From assembly GCA_015680905.1 (NCBI GenBank), contig CM027377.1:21290501-21354500 (forward strand): a DNA stretch of 64,000 bases, written 5' to 3'. Below the pieces are notes generated by a model. That model made no database searches. It was not told where the DNA came from and was given only the letters and a program-made list of their open reading frames with translations. Position 1 is the stretch's first letter. Each line of letters opens with the position of its first letter. Shown here in pieces: positions 1 through 11,529 of this stretch. Position numbers and translations under genes: made by a program. This DNA comes from Coptis chinensis (taxonomy: Eukaryota; Streptophyta; Magnoliopsida; Ranunculales; Ranunculaceae).

Positions 1-1754
1 AATTTACCGAGATATATCGGCGAGATATCGGATATCTCGGCGATATTTTGGGCCATGCATAAGCGCCAGTATCTCTTCCTCATCGTCTTCTCCAGCTGAA
101 GATCACTACAGCAAAAAAAACAAAAACCAAAGTTAAGATATTTTTTGTGTCACCACCACATGTCCGAAACAGAGAATTTCTAAGGCCAAGATGCAACAGT
201 TCAAGGTCATGCATATAAAAAAAAAAAAAAAAAAGAAAGAAGAAGAACAGCTGGGGCTTGAGGGTCGTACCTTTGATGTTGGGACTTGGGATTAGAAAGG
301 TTCATGTGCATAATGTAAACTGCCGAAGGAGTTTCTCTTGTGTTTTCCATGCTCGTTATGATGGAGGCGACTCACACACAATTCTGAGGCGCACCACAAG
401 AACTAGGTTTTCCTACCATGATCGCTTGGACCTTTGGTGGTGGTAACATTATTGCTATCGCTGAATATAAGGAGTATAAGTTTAGCTTACCGTGAATCAA
501 GATGAGCTGAGCGATTGCTAGTTCGATGGAAGGCGCCACCACCAGCCAGCGATATCTGGAAGAAGTCGAGTTTTGTCGCGATGTCAAAGATTTTTTACTT
601 ACGTTTGTTTTGTTGGATGGCGTAAAAAAGTGTTTTTGTGGATTGGGATGTCGCGGCCACACCACTTATATAGGTTCTGGCTGGGGTTTTCAGTCTTTGG
701 TGGGATTATGCTCCAACTCCAACTTCATCCCTAATCTCAAATCTTATCTACTCCATATTCTTATCTCATCCGAACACTTTGAGTCCAATTCAGTATTTAG
801 CTTTCTTTTTATTATTATTATTACTAAATTGCCCTTACGTTTAATTTTCAACGGTATAATCCAAGTATCGCTATTCCGTTGCACGCATCGTCAATTCAAA
901 TTTCATTATTATACGCGTGACGCCGCGTCGATGCAGTTTTCGCCAATCGATTTTTTTGCAATTTTATTTACGTGCATATTTTATTTTTTTGCATGCATTT
1001 TCGCCATCTTTTATTTAACTACATTGCGTCCGTATCGTTAGTTTGACATTATTTAGATTACCGCTAATTCCGCGATTTTTTTTTCGATTGATCAATTTTC
1101 CAATTATTTCTTTTCGCCGCGACGCCGTTATACATTCAGCTCATTTTTCTTTCTTCTTTGCCATATGAACTTTGTTTAAGATGCCAAAGAGGGGCTGTGT
1201 TCAACCCCCACCTACGTGGCAAACGTCCATTGGTAGGAGTGTCCACTTTATTCGTTTAATCGACAGAGCTAAAGCCCAATTCACAATATCATGGATCAAT
1301 GTACAAGCCCATTAACTCATGTGGCTAAGGCTGAACCTTAGCCACATGGCTTGCCACTAATGTAAGTTGATTTATGTCCAGATTCGTTTCTTATCAAAGA
1401 GATAATTATCAGTTGAAAGTTATAGTATATCACAATTACTCAAGCTACAAGATTACTTGAGCTACAAGGACTCTCTACTCTACCTATATAAATACCAAAC
1501 TATTTTTCATTGAACTCACGTTCTTGAGACTTGATCCCACCGATAATTTGGGTATGTAGGCAACCGCAAGGTCTGATCTCATCATTCCCCCAATCACCAT
1601 CATTTTTCTAATTACTTTTCTACGTTCTTCGTCTTTTTCATCAACACTTGGTGTTTTGATCATATTTGGTCGAAACAACAGTTCTACAAGGTACAAGACT
1701 GCAAAATGATTGCTCATATAGCAAAATAATTTTTTTAAAAAAAAAAAACTAAAA
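1..1754. other. Unassigned DNA, probably interior of a CACTA-like transposon
   Basis: No gene could be recognised here. It is likely the body of the CACTA-like element whose right end is at 2027, because the Athila LTR it interrupts resumes only at 2028. The first 50 bases contain a degenerate GATATC/TCGG repeat. A TATA-like stretch (TATATAAATACC, about 1483-1494) lies upstream of an AT-rich leader and looks like a retroelement or gene promoter. Open frames here, up to about 170 codons, have no recognisable domain and were not called. Confidence 0.4.
1319..1347. repeat. Perfect 12-bp hairpin
   Basis: ATGTGGCTAAGG (1319-1330) pairs perfectly with CCTTAGCCACAT (1336-1347) across a 5-nt loop. 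It lies about 140 bp upstream of a TATA-like stretch. It could be part of an unrecognised LTR or foldback element; no function is assigned. Confidence 0.6.
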
Positions 1755-2027
1755 CACGTTTAGTGACGCCATAATGCCGTCCCAAAAAAATTGACACTAG
1801 AATGTCGTCACAAATGTGAAACTGTCGTCACAAATTTGTGGCGCCAAAACGCCGTCACAACAAAAACTGTCGCCAGAATGCCGACACAAATGTGAAAATG
1901 TCGTCACAAATTTGTGTCGCCAAAAGGCCATCACAAAAATTACTGACGTCAAGATGCCGTCACAAAATTTAGTGACGCAAATTGAGACGCCGAATGGGCG
2001 TCACAAAAAAGCTGTTATGGTGTTGTG
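1755..2027. repeat. CACTA-like right terminus with subterminal repeat array
   Basis: Short motifs of the form GTGACG / CGTCAC, often in mirror orientation around TTTGTG, occur more than ten times in 260 bp. The sequence then ends with CTGTTATGGTGTTGTG at 2012-2027. The reverse complement, CACAACACCATAACAG, has the CAC start and length of a CACTA-family terminal inverted repeat, and dense subterminal repeats are typical of that superfamily. Athila LTR sequence resumes exactly at 2028 (AAAACCTC..., matching the 3' LTR near 21826), which fixes the boundary. The matching left end and the 3-bp target duplication are outside the window. Confidence 0.65.
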
Positions 2028-2609
2028 AAAACCTCTATTAGAGGGGTTTGAGAAAGCCTTGATGATGACTTGATTTTTGTTAGCATAGATATAGTTGTAA
2101 TGTTCTATTCTACTCTAGAAAGTAATTAGTTCAGCATGAGAATGAGTTTGATTGCTTCACATGCTAGTTATTAGTTGGTAGAGATTACCATGAATAATTA
2201 GGGATTAGAAATACCCAACCTTTACGTGAAAATGTAAAGATTAGGATTACAACGTATTCTATGCTAGTTTATTAAGTCGAATCAAGGTGGAATCAAATTC
2301 CCCTAATTCCTTCGCATATTGTCAATTTAGTATTGAATTGCCGTAGTTTGATTTATATTATCTTGATTAGTTAATTCACCATCGTAGTTAAATTCAATTC
2401 CATTACTCTCACGATTTTGTTAGCTTACATGAACTAGAAAACTTTACATCTAAACGAACTAGGAGTGGAACGAATTCTCTGCTCCAAACATATTGCATTG
2501 ATAACGAGAGTAGATAACGTTGATATTAAGCATGAATCAGTTTTAGTTTTACTTACATTTGAGTTTCATTACTTATTCGTAGGTAAAACTATCGTTTTCC
2601 CTTTTATCA
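2028..2609 (+). repeat. Athila 5' LTR, 3' portion only
   Basis: This segment aligns almost base for base with 21827-22409, the end of the 3' LTR, and terminates in TTATCA at 2609 just before the primer binding site. The first roughly 900 bp of this LTR are displaced to the left by the CACTA-like insertion and lie outside the window. Confidence 0.9.
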
Positions 2610-2611
2610 AA

Positions 2612-2629
2612 TGGCGTCGCTGCCATCTT
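2612..2629 (+). promoter_or_regulatory. Athila primer binding site
   Basis: TGGCGTCGCTGCC follows two bases after the LTR end, as expected for a tRNA-primed minus-strand start (TGG pairs with the tRNA CCA end). The tRNA species cannot be named from memory. Confidence 0.7.
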
Positions 2630-2754
2630 AGTTGTATTTAGTTTCAATTCCTTTAATAGTGTTAATCCTACCAAAATCCCATTAAACCCACCCACCCTTG
2701 TTTGGTTATAACTGTGGTTGTTTGCTTAAGAACTGATTTTTTTTTCGCAGAAAT

Positions 2755-2965
2755 ACACTGAGCACGCCCCGCGCCTCATTGGCTTATTTTCCGATCGCGC
2801 CGCGCGCCAAAGTGCCTGGACATCGTCCAAGGCAAGAGCGCGCCTCGTGCCCTTGTTAGGCAAAGTTGAAGCGCACCCCGCGCTAAAGTGCCTTGACTTC
2901 GAGTCAGGCAAGAGCGCGACCTGCGCCTTTGAAAGGCAAAATTTGAGTGCGCCACACGCCCTTTT
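2755..2965 (+). repeat. GC-rich composite tandem array in the Athila leader
   Basis: Two alternating modules make this array. One has the form GCGCACCCCGCGCTAAAGTG followed by GCCT..GA..TCGAG. The other has the form GAGCGCGACCTGCGCC followed by a TTG..AGGCAA tail. Together they give a period of about 75 bp. The array lies in the untranslated leader upstream of gag, and a clearly related array recurs at 14297-14512 upstream of the second extra ORF. Its GC content stands out from the AT-rich surroundings. Confidence 0.75.
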
Positions 2966-3508
2966 CTAAACAGCCCGATTTTCATAGGTTAGTACAAACT
3001 TCCATTTCTTCAAGTTATTTAGTGTTTCTAACTTGTTAAATATACTGAGCTCGCATATACAAGACGCTATTCATAAGCGACGCAAGGAGGCATTCAGGTA
3101 CTTTTTTCTTCCACTCCTCGCATATCCTGTTAGAGGATTTATAATAGCATATCAGGGTTGTTTTGACTATTGTCGTGTTTCTTTAATATTTGACTTAGCC
3201 TTGGATGAGATTAAGGTCAGGTAGAGAAAAAATGACTAACGTAATCTATCGTGAACGTCAACACACAAACCTATCTAGTATACCACACACTACACCTGAA
3301 ATAATGGCTGAAGAAAGAGAGACTCCTCTCTTTGACTTTTACAAATCCCTGAACGATAGCCCGAAATCTTGCATCGTTCTTGCAGACCCAGTGGGGGATT
3401 TTCAAATCCCCCAGAATATATTTAATTTGTTACCAGTTTTTCATGGGTTAGACTATGAAAAACCTTATCAGCATATGCGTAGGATTGAACAAGTTCTTAC
3501 CACATTCC

Positions 3509-4792
3509 TGTAGGAACCATTATGGTTTCGCCGAATGATTTACTACGAACCGCGAAACACCCACGCGCAGCGGAATAAGGGGTGCCACGGTTTGGTTAGA
3601 AATTTACCTTTTAGATCAGCTTCTTGATATCTCTGAGAATCCAATAGCTATGAAATCCGAAATCAACCTCTTGATCTTTTGTTGTATTTACATGCACAGA
3701 GTGGACATTGTGTGGGTAACGATATTCCAACCTCTTCTTTCTCTCTTGGCCTCTCTCACTCCCAAAATTGGATCCGATTTCTGGATCTATTTTTCTGGAG
3801 CAAAACCTTGATTTTTCTTGTGTAGAAGTCGGCCAAAGAAAGAGGTTTCCTTTATATAGGCTACAATAGGGACCATGATGAGAAATTAGGGTTGGGCCTC
3901 CTGACGGGCTTGGGCTTCCCATGTTCGCCCAGAACACACGGCCCAAGTTCGTCAACAAATGGCTTATTCCACTAAAGGCCATTGTTGCACTACCGCCCTA
4001 ATCGCAAATTACGTGTCAGCGTTTATGGGCTCCATATTATATGCTCGTTGATCTCCCCGTGTTTAAGATATCGAATGCCCGTTGATTAAGTCAAGTTACT
4101 GACAACTACATTAATCAACTTCTTATGTCCTTGAGTAGTACCACTCAACCTCATTGTCATGTCGGATCAAATCCACCTGCAAGGTTTACATGACAATCCT
4201 TATGAGCTCCTCAAGGGGACATCATCAGCCCGGACTTCTTTTGCGGGACCACGATTCCTTCTATAATCAACAGCACACCTTACATATAATGTCATTACCC
4301 AATCCATCGAGTTTGTTGATTCACAAATGAATCTCACTCATTGATGATTTAAAGCAATGTACAATGCATGTAAGTACCTGTTATTATATCCGGATTAAGA
4401 GGACAAGCATCCATAATAACAAAGTCGTTTGTTCTCTTATATAGTCAGTATAAAGAGAAACAACCTTACTTGGTCCTGTTCAATACACACAAAGTGTACT
4501 AGTGTAATCCTATAGTCAAGATAGACTAATACCATATTATACTACAACCGTACCAATGGTTTGTCCAAATCCATCTAGGTTGTGAACGATTACTTATACT
4601 TTATAAGGTACTGATGATATGATCTTCTGTGTGTCACCACACACCATATCATCTATAACATAATGTATTAGACACATGCATATAACTAATAACACATATA
4701 ATATGCATAATATTTGCCCATATGATTCTCATTCAAAATATAAAGAATTAGAGTTATTACAAAAGTAATGCTTTTAGTATATAACCCTATCA
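3509..4792 (-). mobile_element. Solo LTR (1284 bp) in Athila gag
   Basis: The element reads TGTAGGAACC...CCCTATCA on the plus strand, that is TGATAGGG...TTCCTACA in its own orientation. It is flanked by a perfect 5-bp target duplication ATTCC (3504-3508 and 4793-4797). Removing it restores a plausible gag reading. It is the same family as the solo LTR at 52901-54167, in opposite orientation. No internal retrotransposon sequence is present, so it is a product of LTR-LTR recombination. The lineage is not identified. Confidence 0.93.
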
Positions 4793-5221
4793 ATTCCATT
4801 ATCCTACGGTAGGTGCAGAACAAATTAAATTGAGGGTGTTTCCTTTCACCCTAGGCAATAAGGCGGCACCTTGGTTAACTGCCCAAGCGCCTAATTCTGT
4901 GGACTCATGGGCCAAACTTGTTCAATTGTTTATGGAACATTTTTACCCACCATTGAAGACATGAAATGCTTTCCAAGATTCATTTTTTCTGCCAGAATCC
5001 TCATGAATCCTTTTCAGAGGCTGGGAATCGTTCCAATGATCTTCTTATAGAGTGTCCACATCATAACCTTGCGAAAGACACGTTAGTCCGTGCCTTTTTC
5101 AAGGGACTTTTACACCACCATAAAGAGGTCCTTGATAGAATGAATGGGGGTAGTTTTCTCAGTAAAGGAGCCTAAGAGGCTTATATGTTTTTAGAAGATC
5201 AAACAAAGCGTAATAATAACT

Positions 5222-5235
5222 GGGGGGGGGGGGGG
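5222..5235 (+). repeat. Poly-G run of 14
   Basis: An uninterrupted run of 14 guanines lies inside the Athila gag remnant. It is likely replication or sequencing slippage and contributes to loss of frame. Confidence 0.8.
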
Positions 5236-6480
5236 TAGTGACGATATCCCCCACTCCGCTAGTTCTTCTTTAACAGTTAAGGCTGCCAGTATGTTTGAGA
5301 TTAAACCCGATCCTGAGCTTAAAACTTTAATCGAATCTCTCACTAAAAAGGTAGAAGCTATTTCTGTTCAACAAAAGCTTACATGTAATTTTTGTTTGAG
5401 TCCTGAGCCTCCTGACTCCTATTGTCCTTTCGCCTATGAACAACAACCATCACAACCAGATAATGTTTGTTCTATTAATAGCTATCCTATTCCTAACACC
5501 CCTTGGAGACAAAATCCCAACTTCAGTTGGAGAAATAATCAACAAGTTACACCTCCAAGTTATAATAATCAAAATGTTAGGCCAACAAACAATTACAACC
5601 AAGCTCCACCACGACAAGGACAAGGACAATGACAAGGTAATTATAATAATTATAACAATAATAATTATAATGCTAATAGAGGTATCATTCCAGTAAATAA
5701 TAACTATCATAACCCACCCATTAATAATCAACGTGACATAGTTCCTGTCACACAACCTGTAACAAACACTCCTCTATAATCGGATTATTTTGACGCCTTT
5801 ATGCAAATCTAACAACATATTTTACAGTCCATCCAACTTTACTTACAGTAGTTAACCCAAGAGAAAGTACAACCAAAAAGTGTGTTTCAAGGTCAAACGA
5901 TATCTAATCCTAAAACAATAAACACAACCTTTGAGGTAAACGGTAATACTAGTAATGAAAATGGAAACGTAGGAGAGCTAAATGCCATCACCACTCTCCG
6001 TTCTGACAGAGTGGTTGATAACGCCGTACTATGCCTGTAGTTATCCCACCAGTAGTCCCTACACTTGATATTTTACTAGATACTGAACTAGAAATTAAAG
6101 ATCCTACCCCTGTAGAGGTACCAGTTAAACCACAACCTAAGAAACAAAAAGCCAAGGTTAGACATCCTGTTGATCCATATGCTAAATATAGAGAGAAACC
6201 ACCGTTTCCCCAAAGATTAGCCATGTTAACCAAGGATATGAATTTCGATGAGATTAGGGAAGTTTTCAAAAATCTAACGATAAACCTACCCTTTCTTGAA
6301 GCGATTAAAAAGTTACATCACCATGCTAAGTTTCTCAAAGAGTTGTGCACTACTAGGCATAAGACAAATATTCATAAAGACGCATTTTTAACTGAACAGT
6401 TTCCAATTTTATCCGAACATAATGGAATCGTTAAGTACAAGGACCCTGGTGGTCCTACTGTACAATACACCTTAGGAGAT

Positions 6481-8330
6481 TCCCACACGATGACCGCGCT
6501 ATTAGACCTGGGGGTGAGTGTTAACTTACTCCCTTATTATTTATATAAATAAATAGGTCTATAGGAGATGCAACCTACTAAAATAACGTTACAATTAGCT
6601 GATTGATAAACGTAAAAAGAATAGTTTACTCACGAATAAATGATGAAACTCTAAACGCAAGTAAAACTAAAACTATTTTCGTGTCTATTTATCAAAGATT
6701 ATTCTACTCTCAAATCTATCGAAATAGAGTGGAGTAAAAGATTCGTTCCACTCCTAGTTCTTTAGCATTCAATGTTTTATAATATTATCGGTTCTATCCA
6801 AAGTTAGTGAGAGTAATGGTGGGAAATTATACTACGATGTGAATTCAAATAACAAGATACGCTAATTCAAACTACGGAATTTCTAAATTGATTATATGAT
6901 AAGGAATTAGGGGGGGTTGATTCCACCTTAACTCGACTTAATCAACTAACAAAGATTCATCGTGATCCAATTTTCAATGCTTTCACATATCAAAATGGTA
7001 TTTCTAATCCCTAATTATACATGGCAATCTCTACCAATTAATAACTAGCATGTGAAGCAACCAAACCCATTCTCATGGTGAACTAATTACTTTCTAGAAT
7101 TGAATAGATTATCACGACGATTTCTAAGTTAACAAAGATCAAGCTTCATCAAGGCTTCTTCAACCCCCTATAATGGAGGTTTAGCCTAGAATCATTATGC
7201 TATCATTTCCAATCGAAATTGAACAAGACATAATATAAAGATTATAACTTTAATAATATAAAGATTCTAATCAATAATTCAAAACTAAACTAATAACTAT
7301 GAAATGATTAACAACTAAGTAATGAATTTAAATCTAAGTAATTTAATGAATCAAAACCGAAATTATGAAGAACTAACTATTTTTATTACTCTAATAAAAG
7401 AATAACAATGATTCAATAATCTAAATTAAAATAAGGTATGAAAACTAATTAATTGAAGAAAACTAGATGTAGAACTATGCTCTAATGGCTACTTGCTACC
7501 CTAGCTAATTTTTCTTAAGAGCTAAGTCTTTAGTGTTGAAATGGAGGAGACTAGATCCACATTTTCGTGCATGGGCTGAGGAGCCATGTTTTGGGCCGGA
7601 AAATCGAGCCCAAAACCCAATCTCTTCAGTCTACAAGGCCCTTTTCAGCTGGATCTGATTTCAATAGGCTTTTTGTCCACTTCTGCTCCTCTTATTGGGT
7701 CAAGATTTAAACCATTGGAAAGCTCTTTCCGAGCCGGTCGTTTTGACATAAGGTAGGCCTGATTCCGAGGCCTGAGTCCAAAGATACGATATTCAGAAGT
7801 TCTGTTGACTTTTGTATGTTGTTTCTGCCCGCGTTGACTTTGACTTTTCAGCTTTTGACCGGGCTTTATAAAGGCTTTTTCTCCTTGAATCTTGGCCTTT
7901 AATTACAAAACTTCTTAGCAACCAACCCTTGCTCTTTTATCTCACCAAAGTGGCACATTTCTGCACATAATTGACTTCAATGCCTGAAATACATAAAAAC
8001 ACGTAATCAATATTAACTCTTATTTATTACTCGCATAATTAGTCTAAAAGTATTATTGTTAAGGGGTTAAAATTACAGTTTTGGGTTCTTATCACTGATC
8101 GGTATATTAAGAATCCTAAGGGTGCGGTTGAAAATGTGCTTGTTAAGGTTTAAGATTTCTATTATCATGCTGATTTTGTTATTCTTGATACAGAAGTCAC
8201 TAACGACTCTGTTCCGATCATTTTAGGGCGTCCTTTCTTGGCAATTGCCAATGAGCTTATAAACTGCCTCGATGGTTCGATGTCCTTATCTTTTGGCTAT
8301 CTTTCTGTTGAGATAAATATTTTTAAAATG
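6481..8330 (+). pseudogene. Athila aspartic protease (split by a solo LTR)
   Basis: The retroviral-type protease active-site region reads MTALLDLGVSVNLLP at about 6490-6535, where Athila proteases usually have a D-[LST]-G-A-S type motif; here it is DLGVS. A stop occurs after YLYK at 6550. The domain runs up to ITLQLAD at 6603, is interrupted by the solo LTR at 6604-8094, and resumes at 8096 as DRYIKNPKG. The later block VPIILGRPFLAIAN (8210-8252) is the conserved C-terminal part of the domain. The clean rejoining across the insertion supports both calls. Confidence 0.8.
6604..8094 (-). mobile_element. Solo LTR of the Athila family (1491 bp), inverted
   Basis: The sequence runs TGATAAACG...TTCTTATCA and is flanked by a perfect 5-bp target duplication CTGAT (6599-6603 and 8095-8099). 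Its reverse complement matches the host Athila LTR throughout, beginning TGATAAGAACCCAAAACTG and ending TTTATCA, so it is a member of the same family inserted into its own kind. It interrupts the protease domain between ITLQLA and DRYIKN. Confidence 0.95.
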
Positions 8331-9660
8331 ATGAAACAGTTGCCAGATTCGTCTATAGATGGGGAGGTTAGCATGATCGAGAGCTTAGCTCAAGACTATT
8401 TTAATAACACATTTCTAGAAAACAAGATGCATACATTCCTTTATTTCGGAAGTTTAGATTTTGAGGATGACTCCTACGTAGAGGAAGTCAACGCCCTTTT
8501 CGAGTCTGCACCTACCTTAGATCCTTTTGTAGCTCCATCTACCGAGTATGACGATTTGATACCTAAACAAGTCTTCACTATTCATGATGAGGAACCTCCA
8601 GAAGCCTTTATCGGCATTCCTCTGACCCCTGTGCTTAAACCTCTTCCTTTTGAGTTGAAGTATATTCAACTTGATCCGAATGGTAGTCATCCAGTAATTA
8701 TATCTTCTCTGTTGTCTGCGGATGAAGAGGGACGTTTGATTAGGGTGATTAGGGAACATCGTTCCGCGATTGGTTGGTCCCTAGACGACATTAAGGGGAT
8801 TGACCTTAATGTATGCACACATCGTATCCATTTGGAGGATAATATAAAGACTTCTCGCGAACCTCAGCGTCGCTTGAACCCTGCCATAAAAGAGGTGGTA
8901 AGGGAAGAAGTCTTACGGTTACTTGATGCAAGTATCATATACCCAATCTCCAATAGCGAATGGGTAAGTCCCATTCATGTAGTTCCTAAGAAATCGGGGG
9001 TTACCATGGTACGTAATGCTAAGGGTGAATATGTTTCCACACGAGTCCCTATAAAATGGAAGATCTGTATTGATTACAGACGTTTAAATGCCATGACACG
9101 AAATGATCATTTTCCTTTACCATTTATAGATCAGATGCTCGAACGTCTACCTGGTCATGCTTATTATTGTTTTTTAGATGGCTACTCTGACTATTTTCAT
9201 ATTATTATTGATATTGATGACCAAGAAAAGACTACCTTCACATGTCTTTTTAGAACGTATGCCTATAAACGAATGCCTTTTAGCCTTTGTAATGCTCCTG
9301 GTACCTTCTAACGGTGTATGCTTAATATATTTAGTGACATAGTAGAGCACTTCATGGAAGTTTTCATGGACGATTTTTCTATCTATAGAGACTCTTTCAC
9401 TAACTGCCTGTCTAACCTGTCTAAGGTTTTGACACGGTGTGAAGAGAAGAGTCTGGTTTTAAATTGGGAAAAATGTCATTTCATGGTTAAAAAAGGAATA
9501 GTGCTAGGTCACATTGTATCTAGTGATGTCATCGAAGTAGATAAGGCCAAACTAGATAAGATAGCGTCTCTACTTATACCACGGACTGTCCGTGATATAA
9601 GAGCATTTCTAGGCAATGTAGGTTTTTATAAGCGTTTTATCAAAAAAATTCAAAAATAGC
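8331..9660 (+). pseudogene. Athila reverse transcriptase
   Basis: The RT domain begins after an acidic linker. LRLLDASIIYPISNSEWVSP (about 8916-8975) and WKICIDYRRLNAMTRNDHFP (about 9058-9117) are the template-grip and first catalytic blocks. RMPFSLCNAPGTF follows at about 9271-9309. The active-site motif is FMDDFSIY at about 9367-9390, the Athila form of YxDD. A stop follows GTF at 9310 (TAA), and the reading resumes at 9318. Another stop at 9657 ends the block. The fingers and palm order is otherwise complete. Confidence 0.9.
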
Positions 9661-10207
9661 TAGGCCTTTAACTAATCTGCTTTTAAAGGATGCCATCTTT
9701 GATTTTAATTATAACTGTAAACAGGCTTTTGAAACTTTAAAAGACGCTTTAACATCTGTACCCATTATACAGCCTCCCGATTGCTCTAAACCTTTCGAAC
9801 TTATGTGTGATGCTAGTGATTATATTGTTGGTGCTATGTTGGAACCAAAACTAGATAATAAGTCCACCGTTATTTATTTTGCTAGTAAAACTTTAAACGA
9901 TGCTCAAAGGAATTATACAACTATGGAAAAAGAATTTTTAGCTGTCGTTTATGCTTTAGATAAGTTTCGTCCTTATTTGGTTGGTACTAAGACTTTAGTT
10001 TACACGGACCATGCAGCCTGTAGGTACCTTCTCGCAAAGAAGGATGCTAAACAGAGATTGATCCGATGGATTCTTCTCCTGCAAGAGTTCACCTTAGAAA
10101 TAAAGGACAAAAAAGGGGTAAAAAATGTAGTTGTCGACCACTTATCTAGACTAACAAATGAGAATGATAGTGATTTTGAGTCCATACCTGACTCTTTTCT
10201 TGATTAG
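9661..10207 (+). pseudogene. Athila RNase H
   Basis: The Ty3/gypsy RNase H domain is readable from 9803: [14 protein letters not shown] carries the first catalytic Asp. [20 protein letters not shown] carries the conserved Glu, and [10 protein letters not shown] the next Asp. It ends with VVDHLSRL near 10152. The connection region before 9803 is in a shifted frame with several stops. Only the usual single RNase H is present, in contrast to the Tat elements in this window. Confidence 0.85.
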
Positions 10208-11529
10208 CATCTTCATGTTATTTTTTCTGCACCATGGTATGCTGACATTGTGAATTATTTAGCTTCTGATATTATTCCTGATGTTTGGTCAAGAAATGAA
10301 CGTAAGAAGTTCTTGGCCAGAGTTAAGCTATACTACTGGGATGAGCCCTACCTTTTTAAGTATTGTGCGGATCAGATTATTCGTCGTTGTATTCTCCAGT
10401 GGAAATATAATGAGGTCCTATCGTTTTACCATGACAAAGAGTGTGGTGGCCATTTTAGTGGTATGAAAACAGCTGCTAAAGTTTTTCAATGTGGGTTTTA
10501 TTAGCATACCCTTTTTAAAGATGCCCAAGTGCATTGCAAGACGTGTGTTCATTGCCAACAACTAAGGCGAATCACAAAACGTAATATGATGCCTCTAAAT
10601 CCCATTATGGTAGTAGAAATTTTTGATGTATGGGGCATTGATTTCATGGGTCCTTTTCCTGTTTCCCATGGATTTATTTATATTCTTGTTGCCGTGGACT
10701 ACGTGTCTAAATGGATAGAAGCCATGGCTTGCCGTAGCAATGACCATAAGACAGTTGTGTTTTTTTGTTAAGGAATACATTTTCTGTTGGTTTGGCATTT
10801 CTAAAGCCATTATTAGTGATGGTGGAACACATTTTTGCAACAGAGTTGTTGCGTCTCTAGTTAAAAAGTATGGAGTTACACATAAGGTGGCAACTCCTTA
10901 TCATCCACAAACTACCGGCCAAAGTAGAAGTTTCTAATAGGGAAATAAAAAAAATCTTAGAAACAACTGTAAATCCTGATAGGAAAGATTGGTCTAAGCA
11001 TCTAACTGATGCCTTATGGGCGTATAGGACTGCTTTTAAAACTCCTATAGGTATGTCTCCCTTTAGACTTATATTAGGGAAACCTTGTCATTTGCCCGTT
11101 GAATTGGAACACCATGCTATGTGGGTTATAAAAAGCCTTAACTTCAATTTTGATGAGGCGGGTGTCAAGCGCAAGTTGCAATTAAATGAGCTTGAAGAAA
11201 TTCGTAGCGATTCTTATGATCTTGTAAAGGATTATAAAGCTAACATGAAACGTGTTCATGATAAGCAAATCTTGCGCAAAGAGTTTGTGGTCGGTCAAAA
11301 TATCTTGCTTTACAACTCCCGTTTGCATATTTTTCACGGGAAATTAAAAACCCGTTGGTCTGGTCCTTTTCTGGTTACTGAAGTCACCCCTTATGGGGCA
11401 ATCACCTTGGTAAATCCCAAGGACAATAGTACCTTTCAAGTCAATGACCAACAGTTAAAACATTTTCACGAGTTAATGTCCCCTGATGTGGAGGATGCCC
11501 TTTTACAGGACCCCGTCTATGAGGATTGA
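10208..11529 (+). pseudogene. Athila integrase
   Basis: The zinc-binding part is seen in YHDKECGGHFSGMKT and CKTCVHCQQ (about 10430-10560). The catalytic core has Asp in [10 protein letters not shown] (about 10632), Asp in IISDGGTHFC (about 10812) and Glu in VEVSNREIKK (about 10925), giving the D,D,E triad. YHPQTTGQ at 10898-10921 is typical of Ty3/gypsy integrases. Frame changes near 10770 and 10930 and a stop at 10502 make it inactive. The last open frame ends at 11529 and contains the GPF..TEV..YGA C-terminal block. Confidence 0.88.

Larger units (their letters stand above)
3205..6470 (+). pseudogene. Athila gag (disrupted)
   Basis: The nucleocapsid/capsid precursor starts at ATG 3205 (MRLRSGRE) and continues through FHGLDYEKPYQHMRRIEQ (about 3439-3492). 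It is then interrupted by the solo LTR at 3509-4792 and resumes as LRVFPFTLGNKAAPWL (from 4831). Further capsid sequence (ECPHHNLAKDTLVRAFFKGL, about 5050-5110) is in another frame, so at least one frameshift occurred. A stop interrupts a Gln/Asn-rich tail at about 5631. A 14-G run at 5222-5235 is a likely slippage site. The order and motifs match Athila gag; no function is expected. Confidence 0.85.

Noticed and set aside
104-130. CACTACAGCAAAAAAAAC as the left end of the CACTA element ending at 2027
   Set aside because: It matches the right end only loosely, the flanking 3 bp (GAT) do not match AAA, and sequence to its left is not the Athila LTR expected there.
526-1041. 171-codon open frame as a gene
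   Set aside because: No domain is recognised; the second half is Phe/Ile-rich translation of AT-rich DNA.
1755-2010. Short regular repeats as a CRISPR array
   Set aside because: Motifs are degenerate, occur in both orientations with no constant repeat/spacer lengths, and the genome is a plant nuclear one.
3611-3982. 123-codon minus-strand frame
   Set aside because: It lies wholly inside a solo LTR with defined ends and target duplication; no domain is recognised.
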